Below are positions 34,772 to 42,956 of a stretch of DNA of 64,000 nucleotides, piece after piece (the stretch's first letter is position 1; every line of letters starts with the position of its first letter). Origin of the DNA: a virus. The notes under the pieces are model-generated. The model searched no databases. It saw only the letters and a list, made by a program, of their open reading frames with translations, and was not told where the DNA came from. The position numbers were made by a program, and so were the translations under genes. The DNA is taken from IMG/VR virus record IMGVR_UViG_3300005532_000007, positions 1-64,000 of that record, one strand, 5' to 3'.

Positions 34772-36001
34772 TTAGGCCAGCAGGAAGTCGTGGTCAGCCG
34801 AGCCGTGCCCGACGCGCGCCGTCTCGTCGCGGAACCCGCCCTGGTGGTTGGCGAGCGTCGCGCGCACCTGCCCGGCGACCTGCGCTGCGTTCTCCGCGTC
34901 ACCCTGCACGCCCGGCATGAGCGCAGCCAGGGACGCTTCCATCTGCGCGATCTGGTCGCTCAGTTGCGCGGCCTGCGCGGCCTTGGCGGCCATCGCCTGG
35001 TAGACCTGCACGCTGTCGGCCATGGCGCCGACGGAGGCCTGGTCCACGCCGCGTTCGGCGGCGTTCTGGGTGCTGGCGGCCCACGCCGCGGCGGCCTGCC
35101 GGGCGGACGCGGCCAGCGCGTCGAGTGCCTGCGCGCGGGCGCCGGCGGAGGCGGCGCGGTTGGTGGCGATCGCGGCGTGCTGCCCGGCCTGACCGCTGAT
35201 CTGGGTGGCGGCCTCGGCGCTACCGGAGGCGGCGGTCATGACTTGGCTGTAGGTCTCGGCAGCGGCGGGGGCGAGTTCATTGGCCATGGTTGTTCCGATC
35301 TGTGCGATGGGGATGTTCGTGGTGGGGATGCCGCGCGGTGCGCGCGGGAAAATGCCGTCGATAGTCGGGTCGTGAACAACCTCGGCGTCGGCGACATCCG
35401 CGGGTTCGGCGCGAGCCGTGGGGGCATCGGCAGCGTCGTCGACGATCTCGCCGTCCGCCGTGTCGCCGTCCTTCCAGTCGGCGGCGCGCGGCGGGGCACC
35501 TCCCGCCGGGCCGGGACCCGGCCGGGAGCCACCGAACCGGCGTCCGGCTCGATCGAACGGGCCGCGCGGCCACGATCCGGTAAAGCCGCCGCGGGTGCGG
35601 TCACCGGCCGGGCCGCTCGCCGCGTCAGGCTCGTCGCCGCTACTCGTCGGCCGTGTGCCTTCGCGCGGGGCGCCCGGTTCGCGAGCGGGCCCGCCCAGGG
35701 CGCCGCGTGCGGCGCGCTTGGCCAGGTGCCAGCCGTCCACACCGGCCGCCCAACCGAACCCGGCGCCCAGCGCCAGGGCCCAGCCGATGCCCCGCGCGCC
35801 GAGATCCGCGAGCACCGATCCGGCGCCCGGGCCGCCCGGTTGCGCGGGGAACGCGTGGCGCAGCGCAGCGGCGATGCGCTGCGCTGACGCGGGCACCCGC
35901 TCGCTGAGCATCTCCCGCCCGTGCCGGACGACGGCGACCAACGACCAGATGATCACCGCGCCGAGTAGCACGCCCCACGCCTGCGCCGCATTGGTCACCA
36001 T
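34772..36001 (-). CDS. membrane-anchored coiled-coil protein of transfer block
   Basis: A 409-residue protein with an N-terminal membrane helix (AWGVLLGAVIIWSLVAVV), a second hydrophobic stretch near residue 75 and a Pro/Arg/Gly-rich acidic linker. A C-terminal Ala/Gln-rich coiled coil follows from about 240 to 390. The layout suggests a membrane-bound scaffold projecting a rod. It is encoded next to the translocase. No enzyme motif is seen. Confidence 0.6.
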   Translation of the reverse strand: MVTNAAQAWGVLLGAVIIWSLVAVVRHGREMLSERVPASAQRIAAALRHAFPAQPGGPGAGSVLADLGARGIGWALALGAGFGWAAGVDGWHLAKRAARGALGGPAREPGAPREGTRPTSSGDEPDAASGPAGDRTRGGFTGSWPRGPFDRAGRRFGGSRPGPGPAGGAPPRAADWKDGDTADGEIVDDAADAPTARAEPADVADAEVVHDPTIDGIFPRAPRGIPTTNIPIAQIGTTMANELAPAAAETYSQVMTAASGSAEAATQISGQAGQHAAIATNRAASAGARAQALDALAASARQAAAAWAASTQNAAERGVDQASVGAMADSVQVYQAMAAKAAQAAQLSDQIAQMEASLAALMPGVQGDAENAAQVAGQVRATLANHQGGFRDETARVGHGSADHDFLLA

Positions 36002-36008
36002 CGCTGGC

Positions 36009-36635
36009 TCACCCGAGCCCGAACCAAGAGCCGACCAGATGCCCGATCTCCGCCGCGAGCGCGGCGAACGGCACCGCAGCCATCGCTCCGGCCGGTCCGG
36101 GCAGCGTGACGGTCAGCGGGCCGACGCCGATCGCGCCGTACTTCTCGAAGCGGTGCTCGATCCACTGCCAGGACTTGCCGCCGGAGCGGCCCGCGGCGGC
36201 GCCTGGCCCGGCGGTGATGGCCGCGGGCCCGCTGCCGGCGCCGGTCCGCGAGCGGGCGGCCCGACGGCCTTGGACCGCGTCCCACAGGTGCAGGGCCGCC
36301 CACAGCAGCAGCGGGATCTCGATCAACGTCAGGATGCCGACGCTCGAGGGCCAGTTCGACGTGAGCTGCGTGGCGCGCGCCGCGTCGCGCAGCAGGCCCG
36401 CGGACCAGGTGTTGATGCCCTGCAGCAGGCGCGCGCCGGGAGACGCGAACAGGATCGTCGCGCCGGCCGCCATGAGGATCTTGGCGAGCAGGTCGAGGAT
36501 GCGGTGGCGGTGGGCGAGCTTGTGGTGCGCGAACCACGCGATCGCCAGGGTGATAGCGCCGACCGCCGCGGAGACGGCGGCGGTTCCGGCGGACAGTGCG
36601 AGGGTGGCGCTCTGCGCGAGCGCTTGCGGGTGCAT
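36009..36635 (-). CDS. multi-pass membrane protein of transfer block
   Basis: A 208-residue protein with about four hydrophobic segments (TAAVSAAVGAITLAIAWFA; ILDLLAKILMAAGATILFA; LIEIPLLLWAALHLWDAV; AAVPFAALAAEIGHLVGSWF) and a Gly/Ala loop. It lies 7 bases from its neighbour and probably works with the translocase in the membrane. No family was identified. The 120 bases beyond its start hold a GC-only hairpin (about 36688-36708) and no gene. Confidence 0.6.
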   Translation of the reverse strand: MHPQALAQSATLALSAGTAAVSAAVGAITLAIAWFAHHKLAHRHRILDLLAKILMAAGATILFASPGARLLQGINTWSAGLLRDAARATQLTSNWPSSVGILTLIEIPLLLWAALHLWDAVQGRRAARSRTGAGSGPAAITAGPGAAAGRSGGKSWQWIEHRFEKYGAIGVGPLTVTLPGPAGAMAAVPFAALAAEIGHLVGSWFGLG

Positions 36636-36757
36636 CAGGGGGCTCCGTTTCCGTTTTGACGTGAGTGGATCAGTGCTCTAATCTCGCGCGCGCGGGCGCG
36701 CGCCCGCGTGTAGGACCCGTTTTCGGGCCCGGGGCGGGTGTGAGCGGGGTTGTGAGT

Positions 36758-37087
36758 TCACGTGCCGTACCTCGCGATCACGGCGTCGAGTGCCTTGGTG
36801 GCGGCGGTCAGTGCCCGCTCGTTGTCCAGGGCGCGCACCTGGTCGGCGGCGACTTCGAACAGGGCGCGGGGGCTGTTGGCGGCGCGGTGGCGGCGGTCGG
36901 CGTAGAACGCGGCTCGGCGTGCGGCGCGGCGTTCGGATTTGCGCGGCCGGGCGCCCGCGGTGGGCGCCGGCTCGTCGTGGGTCGTCGAAGAGCGGCTCGC
37001 CGGGGTGGGCGACTCGACGCGTTGCGCGTCGGGTGATTCGCCGAGCCACTGCAACGCCCGCCGCGCCGCGGGTTTACGCGCCGTCAT
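36758..37087 (-). CDS. small basic protein, unknown
   Basis: A 109-residue protein with a basic, Ser/Pro-rich first half (RPRKSERRAARRAAFYADRR) and a helical C-terminus (VAADQVRALDNERALTAATK). The basic patch could bind DNA or acidic partners. It overlaps the DUF2637 gene by ATGA. Confidence 0.55.
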   Translation of the reverse strand: MTARKPAARRALQWLGESPDAQRVESPTPASRSSTTHDEPAPTAGARPRKSERRAARRAAFYADRRHRAANSPRALFEVAADQVRALDNERALTAATKALDAVIARYGT

Positions 37088-38226
37088 GAGGCACGCTCCT
37101 GCGGGGTGTCATCCGCGTTGCCGCGGCCGCCGCTCTTGCTGCGTCGGCTGCGTGTCACGCGCACGTAGACCTTGTCAACGGTGACACCCCGTGCGGCGAG
37201 TAGCGCTACGGCGTGTGAGGCGACACGCCCGGGTAGCAGGTCGTCGAGCCGCCGCACGGCTTCGGCCTGTGTCATCTCGTGCCACGCCGGGGGCCCGGCG
37301 GCGTCGAGGACGCGCAGGTCGGCTTCGAGATCGGCGTGCGGCAGGGGTGTCGCTGCGCCCGCGGTCAGGGGCGTCACGGTGGGGCGTGTCGCGCGGGGAC
37401 GGCGGGGTGTCGCGGGAGTGTCGGTGCTACGTGCAGGGCGCGCCGGGGTATCGGCGCCTGCCGTCTCGCCCGTGGCGGTGGGCGTGTCAGTCGCAGGGGT
37501 ATCGCCGCTACGCGTCGCGGCGACCGCGGCGGGGGTGTCGCTTTCGCCGAGGGCGATGGAGAGACGTGTCGCGGCCGATACGTGCCAGCGCCAGGCGCGG
37601 CCGTGTGTATCGCGCAGCGCGGCGATGCGGCCGAGACGTACACGTTCCATCGCGAGGGCGGTGCTGTAGGAGTTCTGGTGCCACAGGATCATGCGCCGCC
37701 ACAGCTTCAGGGTCGGCCACGGCGAAAGCAGCCAGCGCGCCGCCGGGATCGGCTCGCGCAGGCTGCCGCCGTGCCGCAGCGCGGTGCGCCGCACGACGTG
37801 CCGCATGAGTTCGACGAACATCACCCACACGCTGGGCATCAGGACGTGCGCGACGCGGCCGGTGAGGTCTCCGCCGGCGGCGTAGTTGAGCCACACGGTC
37901 CCGAAGGTGGCGCCGTACACGGTCCAGCGCGCGAGCGGGTGGCTCATGCCGAGCCGGTTGAGGACGAGGTCGACGCCGGAGAACACCAGGACGGTCAGGT
38001 CGACGACGAGCGGGACAAGCCACGCCCAGCGGGGCCCGAAGCTGGGGGTCATACGCACGGAGACGGCGTGGAAGGACAGGGCCATGCCGGCGACGGCGAT
38101 GAGGGCGGCGAGGACGCCGATGACGACGGTGACGGTGAGCCAGCCGGGGCCGAGCGGTTCGGGCGTGGGGTCCGGGCCGTTGGGGTCGCGCTGGGTGGTC
38201 ATGGTCGCCTCGCTGGTGGTGGTCAT
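37084..38226 (-). CDS. DUF2637 membrane protein
   Basis: A 380-residue protein with four membrane helices in the first 145 residues (LTVTVVIGVLAALIAVAGMA; WAWLVPLVVDLTVLVFSGVD; VYGATFGTVWLNYAAGG; VLMPSVWVMFVELMRHVV). This is the DUF2637 arrangement found in plasmid and AICE transfer regions of actinomycetes. A helical cytoplasmic region and a long Thr/Ala/Pro linker follow. A C-terminal winged-helix-like piece (MTQAEAVRRLDDLLPGRVAS) ends in a basic tail. It may gate or guide the DNA pump. Upstream is an SD-like GGAGGC. Confidence 0.75.
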   Translation of the reverse strand: MTTTSEATMTTQRDPNGPDPTPEPLGPGWLTVTVVIGVLAALIAVAGMALSFHAVSVRMTPSFGPRWAWLVPLVVDLTVLVFSGVDLVLNRLGMSHPLARWTVYGATFGTVWLNYAAGGDLTGRVAHVLMPSVWVMFVELMRHVVRRTALRHGGSLREPIPAARWLLSPWPTLKLWRRMILWHQNSYSTALAMERVRLGRIAALRDTHGRAWRWHVSAATRLSIALGESDTPAAVAATRSGDTPATDTPTATGETAGADTPARPARSTDTPATPRRPRATRPTVTPLTAGAATPLPHADLEADLRVLDAAGPPAWHEMTQAEAVRRLDDLLPGRVASHAVALLAARGVTVDKVYVRVTRSRRSKSGGRGNADDTPQERAS

Positions 38227-38318
38227 CGGTCTCGCCTCCTTCGGAACTGGGGGTCAGATGGCGCGGTAGCGGTCGGTTTGCCCGGGCCAGGGGATGCCGT
38301 CCAGGGCGCGGGTCAGGG

Positions 38319-39065
38319 CTAGTGGTGCGGCGACCGGGAAGCGGCGGCCTCGATCACGTCCAGGTCGGCGCCGGACACCTGCGCGAGCCCGGCATGGACG
38401 AGCCACAGCACCCACACCGGTTCGATCCCGGGCGTGTCGGCGCTGCCGTGGGCGTAGGCGACGGTACGGGTGACCAGGTCGGTGATCTGGGTGGCGGTGA
38501 GCCAGCGGGCGTTGCGGGTTTCGCGCGCGCTGGGGCTCAGCTGCCCAGTGGCGCTGGCGGTGTACACGCTCCAGTGGTGGCCGATGCCTGCGGGCCCGGC
38601 GGGGCGGCGGCAGACGTTGGGGCGCCATCCTCCGGTCACGAGGGTGAGCGGTCCGACGGTAAGGCCGGTTTCCTCGGCGGCTTCTGCTGCGGCGCCCTGT
38701 TCGGGGGTGCCGTGGGTGTCGATGTGTCCGGCGGCGGGGGCGGTGCCGGGGGGCGGGGTGTTGCGGTCGAACATGAGCCAGGTGCCGGTTTCGGGGTTGT
38801 GGATGAGGATCCCGACGCTGGTGTTGTCGCAGTGCGGGGTGATCGCGAGGATGCGGGCGGCGTCGAGGACGCGGGTGTGGCTGGGGCCGTGGGGGGTGAG
38901 GCGTGCGGGGATGAGTAGGTGGAGTCCGGGCGTGGGGTTGGTGGTCAGTTCGCGTAGGGCGTCGAGTTCGTCGGGTGTGACGCTGGCTGTGAGGGTTTGG
39001 GGATGGGGGTTGTCGGTTTGGTAGGTGATGTCGGCGGTGAGGGTGGCGGTCATGGTGGGGGTCAT
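38319..39065 (-). CDS. Nudix-like hydrolase
   Basis: A 248-residue protein. The region GHIDTHGTPEQGAAAEAAEE (about residues 125-144) then TGLTV resembles a Nudix box but keeps only part of the canonical GX5EX7REUXEEXGU pattern; the arginine is replaced by alanine. It may hydrolyse a nucleotide derivative or have lost activity. ATG 39065 and nearby ATG 39053 are both possible starts. It lies in the transfer-like leftward block but is separated from its neighbours by about 90 bases. Confidence 0.65.
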   Translation of the reverse strand: MTPTMTATLTADITYQTDNPHPQTLTASVTPDELDALRELTTNPTPGLHLLIPARLTPHGPSHTRVLDAARILAITPHCDNTSVGILIHNPETGTWLMFDRNTPPPGTAPAAGHIDTHGTPEQGAAAEAAEETGLTVGPLTLVTGGWRPNVCRRPAGPAGIGHHWSVYTASATGQLSPSARETRNARWLTATQITDLVTRTVAYAHGSADTPGIEPVWVLWLVHAGLAQVSGADLDVIEAAASRSPHH

Positions 39066-39158
39066 GGTGGGGGTCTCGTTTTCGTTGCGGTCGGGGCTGG
39101 CTCTCCGCCGGGGCACGTCCGGGGCACGTCCCGCGTGGGGGCGTGCCCTGGCGGAGGG

Positions 39159-39614
39159 TCAGAGCGTCGGGTAGTGCGGGACGGGTTCGGTCAGGTAGCC
39201 GGGCAGGTCCGGGTCGCCGAGCGGGATGGTGGCGATGACCGTGTGCCAGTCGCCGCGCGTGGTCTCGGTCAGTGAACTGGCCAGGACGGCGATGATGAGC
39301 AGGCCGCGGCCGTGTTCGTCGGTTTCGTAGGGGTCTTCGTTGTCGGCGGGAGTTTTGCCGGGCCGGTCGGTGACGGTGAGGGTGAGCAGGTCGCCGGGCA
39401 GGTGTGCAGTAATGGCGAGCGGGGGTAGGGCGTGGGTGAGGGCGTTGGTGAAGAGTTCGGAGAGGACGAGGACGGCACCGTCGGCGGTGTCGCCTTGGTA
39501 GCCGCGGCGGGTCAGATAGTCCGACAGCCAGGTGCGGGCGTGGGCGACGGTGGTTTTGTTCGGGTGGGCATAGGTGACGGCGTGGGTTGCCTGCTCGATC
39601 GTCGCGGCGGTCAT
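39159..39614 (-). CDS. RsbW-like anti-sigma/serine kinase ATPase
   Basis: A 151-residue HATPase_c protein. The N-box is SELFTNALTH (E53, N57), with D83 in TDRPG and a Gly-rich lid HGRGLLI (about 101-107). It matches the stand-alone anti-sigma kinases abundant in Streptomyces, which bind sigma factors or phosphorylate STAS partners. GGGAG is 8 bases before ATG 39614. Two STAS proteins (45147 and the right edge) are also encoded in this window and are candidate partners. Confidence 0.82.
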   Translation of the reverse strand: MTAATIEQATHAVTYAHPNKTTVAHARTWLSDYLTRRGYQGDTADGAVLVLSELFTNALTHALPPLAITAHLPGDLLTLTVTDRPGKTPADNEDPYETDEHGRGLLIIAVLASSLTETTRGDWHTVIATIPLGDPDLPGYLTEPVPHYPTL

Positions 39615-39658
39615 CGGTCCACTCCCGTGTGCTGCTGTGCGGCGCGCGTTGGTGTGTG

Positions 39659-39937
39659 TCACGCGGCACCGTCCAGGTGCGGCAGGTGGTCGAGGGCGTC
39701 GAGGGCGCTGACGGCCTGCTGGTCGTGTTCGGGGGTGTCGTTGAGGGCTTGGGTGGCCCATGCGGCGGCGGCGCGCCAGATGTCGGCGAGTACGTCCGTG
39801 GGGCGGCGGCCGGCGGCGAGTTGGTCGAGGCCGATTTCGACGGCGTCGTCCATGGCTTCGAGCTGTTCGAGGATCGCGCCGCGCGGCGCGGTCGAGGTGT
39901 GCCGGTGGCCGGTGGGGAATTCCAGCACGACGCTCAC
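39659..39937 (-). CDS. small protein, unknown
   Basis: A 92-residue protein (VVLEFPTGHRHTSTAPRGAI; LEQLEAMDDAVEIGLDQLAA) that is largely helical and acidic. GTG 39937 overlaps the upstream stop (GTGA). It is found with DUF6907-like small genes in Streptomyces elements. Function is not known. Confidence 0.55.
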   Translation of the reverse strand: MSVVLEFPTGHRHTSTAPRGAILEQLEAMDDAVEIGLDQLAAGRRPTDVLADIWRAAAAWATQALNDTPEHDQQAVSALDALDHLPHLDGAA

Positions 39938-40275
39938 GAGGCCACCTGCCCGCTGTTCGCCGCGTCGGCGGCGGTGTCCCACAGATCGAGCAGCGTGTCG
40001 CGCACGGTGCCGCGGGCGTTTTCGTGCAGGGCGAGCGCGGTCATGAGCGCCGTGGTGGCCTGCTCGACGAGCTCGTGGGTGTCGGTGGGCTGGCCGTTCA
40101 CAGACGGCGGGTCGATGCGCGGGGTGCCGGCGGTGACCCCACCCAGGTCGCTGAACTTCTCGATCTCGAGGGCGGCCTCGGACGCCATGAACTCGGCATA
40201 CTTGGCCGCAGTCGTGCCGGCCGGGACCTCGAACGTGACGGGCAGGTGCAGGACGGTGCGGGCAGTGTCGCTCAT
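39934..40275 (-). CDS. small protein, unknown
   Basis: A 113-residue protein starting with a beta stretch (ARTVLHLPVTFEVPAGTT) followed by helices (YAEFMASEAALEIEKFSDLG; TTALMTALALHENARGTVRD). It overlaps both neighbours. Nothing identifies its role; it travels with the preceding and following small genes. Confidence 0.55.
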   Translation of the reverse strand: MSDTARTVLHLPVTFEVPAGTTAAKYAEFMASEAALEIEKFSDLGGVTAGTPRIDPPSVNGQPTDTHELVEQATTALMTALALHENARGTVRDTLLDLWDTAADAANSGQVAS

Positions 40276-40640
40276 CAGGCGCCCGCGGTTTCCGCGGTAC
40301 CCGCGAGGGCCTGCAGCTCGTAGTAGCGGGCGAGGTCCAGGTCGCCGTGCAGCAGCGCGTCGGTGGCCAGCAGCGCCATCGCCATCGGCTTGATCTGGTC
40401 CGGCTCCAGGGACATCCCGAACCCGGCCATGACGGTGAGCTGGGTGTTGCCCTTGTGCCGCTGCAGGGAGAAGACGGCCTCGGTCACGGCGTCTTCGTGG
40501 GGTCCGCGGTCGCCGAAGTTCAGGCGGATCGGGGTGTTGTAGCAGGAGCCGGCACCGGGTTCGTCGGGGTCCTCGTAGTGCTCGGCGGGGCTGCACCACG
40601 CGGCGTGGTTGTCGGCCGGCTGGGGTACGGTGGTGGTCAT
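40275..40640 (-). CDS. DUF6907-like protein
   Basis: A 121-residue protein with WCSPAEHYEDPDEPG and a GSCYNTP cysteine, then a beta/alpha part (LNFGDRGPHEDAVTEAVFSL). The Cys/His N-terminus is like DUF6907 proteins encoded in Streptomyces mobile elements. It lies at the head of a three-gene overlapping set. The function of the family is unknown. Confidence 0.5.
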   Translation of the reverse strand: MTTTVPQPADNHAAWCSPAEHYEDPDEPGAGSCYNTPIRLNFGDRGPHEDAVTEAVFSLQRHKGNTQLTVMAGFGMSLEPDQIKPMAMALLATDALLHGDLDLARYYELQALAGTAETAGA

Positions 40641-40675
40641 TGATCCGGTTCCTCTCGCGTGGTGGCGGATCGCGG

Positions 40676-40704
40676 GCCCGGCGGTGAAGGCGTCACCGCC
40701 GGGC
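40676..40704. terminator. 12-bp hairpin between small genes
   Basis: GCCCGGCGGTGA (40676-40687) pairs perfectly with TCACCGCCGGGC (40693-40704) around a 5-base loop. It could end leftward transcription from the 40984 gene or stabilise an mRNA end. There is no T-tract. Confidence 0.6.
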
Positions 40705-40789
40705 TTCGGCCTGCTCGGGGATGGTGCTGGTCGGACTGGGCGCCCAGCGGCCGTGCGTGGAGGGGGCGGCCGCCGGGCTTCCGGCCCGG

Positions 40790-40984
40790 TCAGGACGTGC
40801 TGATCTCATTGCGCACGGCGTTATAGACCAGGTCCATGTCGCCGTCGTTCAGGTCGATGCCGTTGTCGGCGCAGTAGTCCTCGATCCACTGGGTGATCGA
40901 GGCGCCGTCGGGGTGGGGACCGTGCTCGTCAAGCAGCCCGGGGGTGACCTGCTTGGCGAGGTCGGCGGCTTCGATGGCGTCCAT
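40790..40984 (-). CDS. small acidic protein, unknown
   Basis: A 64-residue acidic protein (MDAIEAADLAKQVTPGLLDE; DYCADNGIDLNDGDMDLVYN) that could be a small helical regulator. GGAAGGA precedes ATG 40984. It lies between two hairpin-bounded leftward genes. Confidence 0.5.
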   Translation of the reverse strand: MDAIEAADLAKQVTPGLLDEHGPHPDGASITQWIEDYCADNGIDLNDGDMDLVYNAVRNEISTS

Positions 40985-41070
40985 CGGTTCGGGTTCCTTC
41001 CTGCTGGCTGGTGCGGGGTGGCTGCCGCCCGCGGCTGGAGTGCGGCCAGGCCGCGGGCGGCGGCTCGGGG

Positions 41071-41241
41071 TTACCGCGGGACGCCGTCGGGCCAGATCAG
41101 CGCGGTCAGGCGCGCCGAGTCCTGCGCTTGGTCTGGGGAGGGCTCTCCTGCCGCGTTGGTGTGGTTGTTGAGCCGGTTGCGCAGGGACTCGGCTTGGGTT
41201 TCGAGCGTGACGCGTTCTGCGGGGGTCAGGGGTCTGGGCAT
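41071..41241 (-). CDS. 56-residue protein, unknown
   Basis: An ATG (41241) with AAGGAGA 7 bases upstream encodes MPRPLTPAERVTLETQAESL followed by a helical Asn/Gln-rich part, ending IWPDGVPR. The good ribosome site and protein-like composition support a real short gene. It lies between two leftward regulator-like genes. Confidence 0.55.
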   Translation of the reverse strand: MPRPLTPAERVTLETQAESLRNRLNNHTNAAGEPSPDQAQDSARLTALIWPDGVPR

Positions 41242-41286
41242 GTCGGTCTCCTTGTTTGGCCGGTTTCGGGCGGCGCTCGTGGGCGG

Positions 41287-41499
41287 CTAAGCCGCAGCGG
41301 GGGTGGCGCCAATCGCGTTGCGAGCCATGTACGCCTCGACGGATGAGCGGGTTACGCGGATGCGGGTCTTAGTCGGCCCGACGCGAAACGCCTCGAACTC
41401 CCCTGCCGCGATCTCCCGCAGGATCGTCGCCTTACTCACGCCGACGATGCCGGCGACCTGCGCGGGCGTCAGCTTGTCGGTGCCCTCGGTGGTCTGCAT
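41287..41499 (-). CDS. excisionase/BldC-like HTH DNA-binding protein
   Basis: A 70-residue protein that is almost entirely a MerR-type winged helix: LTPAQVAGIVGVSKATILRE (about residues 10-29), a wing (FRVGPTKTRIRV) and SVEAYMARN. Such proteins act as excisionases or small regulators in actinomycete elements. TAGGAG lies 8 bases before ATG 41499. Its promoter carries an operator-like site shared with the GntR gene. Confidence 0.8.
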   Translation of the reverse strand: MQTTEGTDKLTPAQVAGIVGVSKATILREIAAGEFEAFRVGPTKTRIRVTRSSVEAYMARNAIGATPAAA

Positions 41500-41538
41500 C
41501 GGTCGGCTCCTAGCTGGTGCGTTACTTCCAACGCCTCA

Positions 41539-41567
41539 ACCGTAGCGCTATGGTGCTATGGCGTCAA
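41539..41567 (-). promoter_or_regulatory. promoter with overlapping AGCGCTA operator
   Basis: Leftward TTGACG (-35, 41562-41567), a 17-base spacer and TACGGT (-10, 41539-41544) form a good vegetative-type promoter for the HTH gene. The palindromic TAGCGCTA (41543-41550) overlaps the -10. The same site recurs twice before the GntR gene. Confidence 0.7.
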
Positions 41568-41633
41568 TGACGCTAGGCTGAATCAGGCAAAGAAAAAGCC
41601 CCGGAGTCAGCCGGGGCCGCTGGCGAGGAGGTG

Positions 41634-42371
41634 TCAGGCGTCGTGAACCGGAAGGTCATACTCCAGCTCGTAGCGCTCGGCACTGAACACGATGTCCAGC
41701 GCCTCAACCGGATGCCCATCGTCAGTCCACGTCACGCGCAGGGTGCGCAGAACCGGGACACCCGACGGAATCCGCAGTGTCTCCACCTCGAACGAAGTGG
41801 GCATTCTGCCCGTCACCCATTCGCGACAGGCCCGCGGCGGGTAGCCCAGCCGCTTCAGCACCGTGGGCGTCGCACCCTTGAGCTTCGCTCTGAAGGCGAG
41901 TGGCGTGTCGAATGCGACGTCCAACGGGAAGTACGAGGTCGCGATCTCCAGCGGATCACCGTTCGCGTTGCGCATGACGCGCCGCCGCATCACGACCTGC
42001 TCGTCGGGTTCGACCTCCAGCTTCAAAGCCACTTCATCAGGAGGCGTCACGACATCAACCTCTGGCGGGTCAGAGCGGCCGTGTGGCGGTTTGGTGCCTT
42101 CGGCGACCGGCGATACGAAGTCTGCCGATCGGCTGATCTCGCGCTTCACCTGCCGCACGTAGACACCCTTGCCAGGCGCGGATTCCACCAGGCCGGCCGC
42201 CTTGAGTGCGCGCACCGCCTTCTGGACCGTCGTGGCCGCCACATGATGCTGAGCGGCCAACGCCGTCACCGAGGGGATCGCGGCGCCTGGTGGGATCTCG
42301 CCGTTCTCGATCTTCTTCCGAAGATCCGTCACGATCCGGATGTACGCCGGTTCGCCACTCCACTCGGTCAT
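41634..42371 (-). CDS. GntR/HutC-family repressor (KorSA-like)
   Basis: A 245-residue regulator. Residues 8-72 form the GntR winged helix (YIRIVTDLRKKIENGEIPPG; LAAQHHVAATTVQKAVRALK; GKGVYVR). The rest is a UTRA-type ligand domain (VVMRRRVMRNANGDPLEIAT; VTGRMPTSFEVETLRIP). This architecture is that of KorSA-type repressors that hold plasmid and AICE transfer genes silent. ATG 42371 has GAGG 6 bases upstream; GTG 42383 is too close to GGGAG. Palindromes in its own promoter suggest autoregulation. It is probably the master regulator of the leftward block. Confidence 0.85.
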   Translation of the reverse strand: MTEWSGEPAYIRIVTDLRKKIENGEIPPGAAIPSVTALAAQHHVAATTVQKAVRALKAAGLVESAPGKGVYVRQVKREISRSADFVSPVAEGTKPPHGRSDPPEVDVVTPPDEVALKLEVEPDEQVVMRRRVMRNANGDPLEIATSYFPLDVAFDTPLAFRAKLKGATPTVLKRLGYPPRACREWVTGRMPTSFEVETLRIPSGVPVLRTLRVTWTDDGHPVEALDIVFSAERYELEYDLPVHDA

Positions 42372-42398
42372 GGGCGGCCTCACTCCCTGTCGGCGTCT

Positions 42399-42463
42399 AA
42401 GCGCTACAGCACCAAAGATGCTCTAGCGCTATACGCTACACAGTGTGTAGGGCGTCCCGTCAA
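42399..42463 (-). promoter_or_regulatory. GntR gene promoter with three operator-like palindromes
   Basis: AAGCGCTA (42399-42406) and TAGCGCTA (42424-42431) match the site in the HTH-gene promoter. A third palindrome, CTACACA-G-TGTGTAG (42436-42450), overlaps the likely -10 TGTAGC. The -35 is TTGACG at 42458-42463. The arrangement suggests autorepression. Confidence 0.6.
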
Positions 42464-42512
42464 TGCGACCCGATATCCGCTACCTGCGGCTTTCGTGGCA
42501 ACGACAGAGCAA

Positions 42513-42956
42513 CTATGCGGCTTTCCCGTGGCTGCCGCGGTGCAACTGCGTATCCGACGTGTGCGCCGCCAAATCAGCCTTAATCGCCTGAACCACCCGC
42601 TGCACATCCTCAATCCGCGATGTCAACCGCGCCTCGGCCCGACCCACCTCACCGGTCACAAACTCCGGCAAAGCAGCGATCGCCTGCTGCTGCTGATGCA
42701 CGATCCCCGAGATCGCCTCAAGGGTCTGCGTGGTCTCCGTGTGCCGAGATTCGGCCAGCTCAACATATGCGTGGAAGTCCAGCCTCAGCGTGCCCAGATC
42801 AGACTTGATCCCGGCGACGTCATCACGCACCGCGTTCTGGCCAGCCGCAAGAGCAGCGATCGCCGCACCATGCTCACCCTGCACACGAGCCACCGCGCCG
42901 ATCGCATCCAACACGTCACGCAGCGTCGGCTCGCCAGCGGGCTGAGGGCTCGTCAT
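42513..42956 (-). CDS. coiled-coil protein, unknown
   Basis: A 147-residue protein that is nearly all helix with heptad spacing (LRDVLDAIGAVARVQGEHGA; GIKSDLGTLRLDFHAYVELA; RLTSRIEDVQRVVQAIKADL). Similar coiled-coil proteins occur on Streptomyces plasmids near regulators. It may be a structural or segregation factor. No enzyme motif is present. Confidence 0.6.
   Translation of the reverse strand: MTSPQPAGEPTLRDVLDAIGAVARVQGEHGAAIAALAAGQNAVRDDVAGIKSDLGTLRLDFHAYVELAESRHTETTQTLEAISGIVHQQQQAIAALPEFVTGEVGRAEARLTSRIEDVQRVVQAIKADLAAHTSDTQLHRGSHGKAA

Noticed and set aside
36636-36757. clt transfer site near the membrane-protein genes
   Set aside because: The gap has GC palindromes but no set of repeated 8-mers of the type TraB recognises.
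38319-39065. Canonical active Nudix hydrolase
   Set aside because: The box is degenerate (Ala where the conserved Arg should be, and irregular spacing), so only a Nudix-like call is made.
38254-39669. 471-codon minus-strand frame rich in His/Pro/Arg
   Set aside because: It runs through the Nudix-like and ATPase genes in another frame; low complexity and no plausible start.
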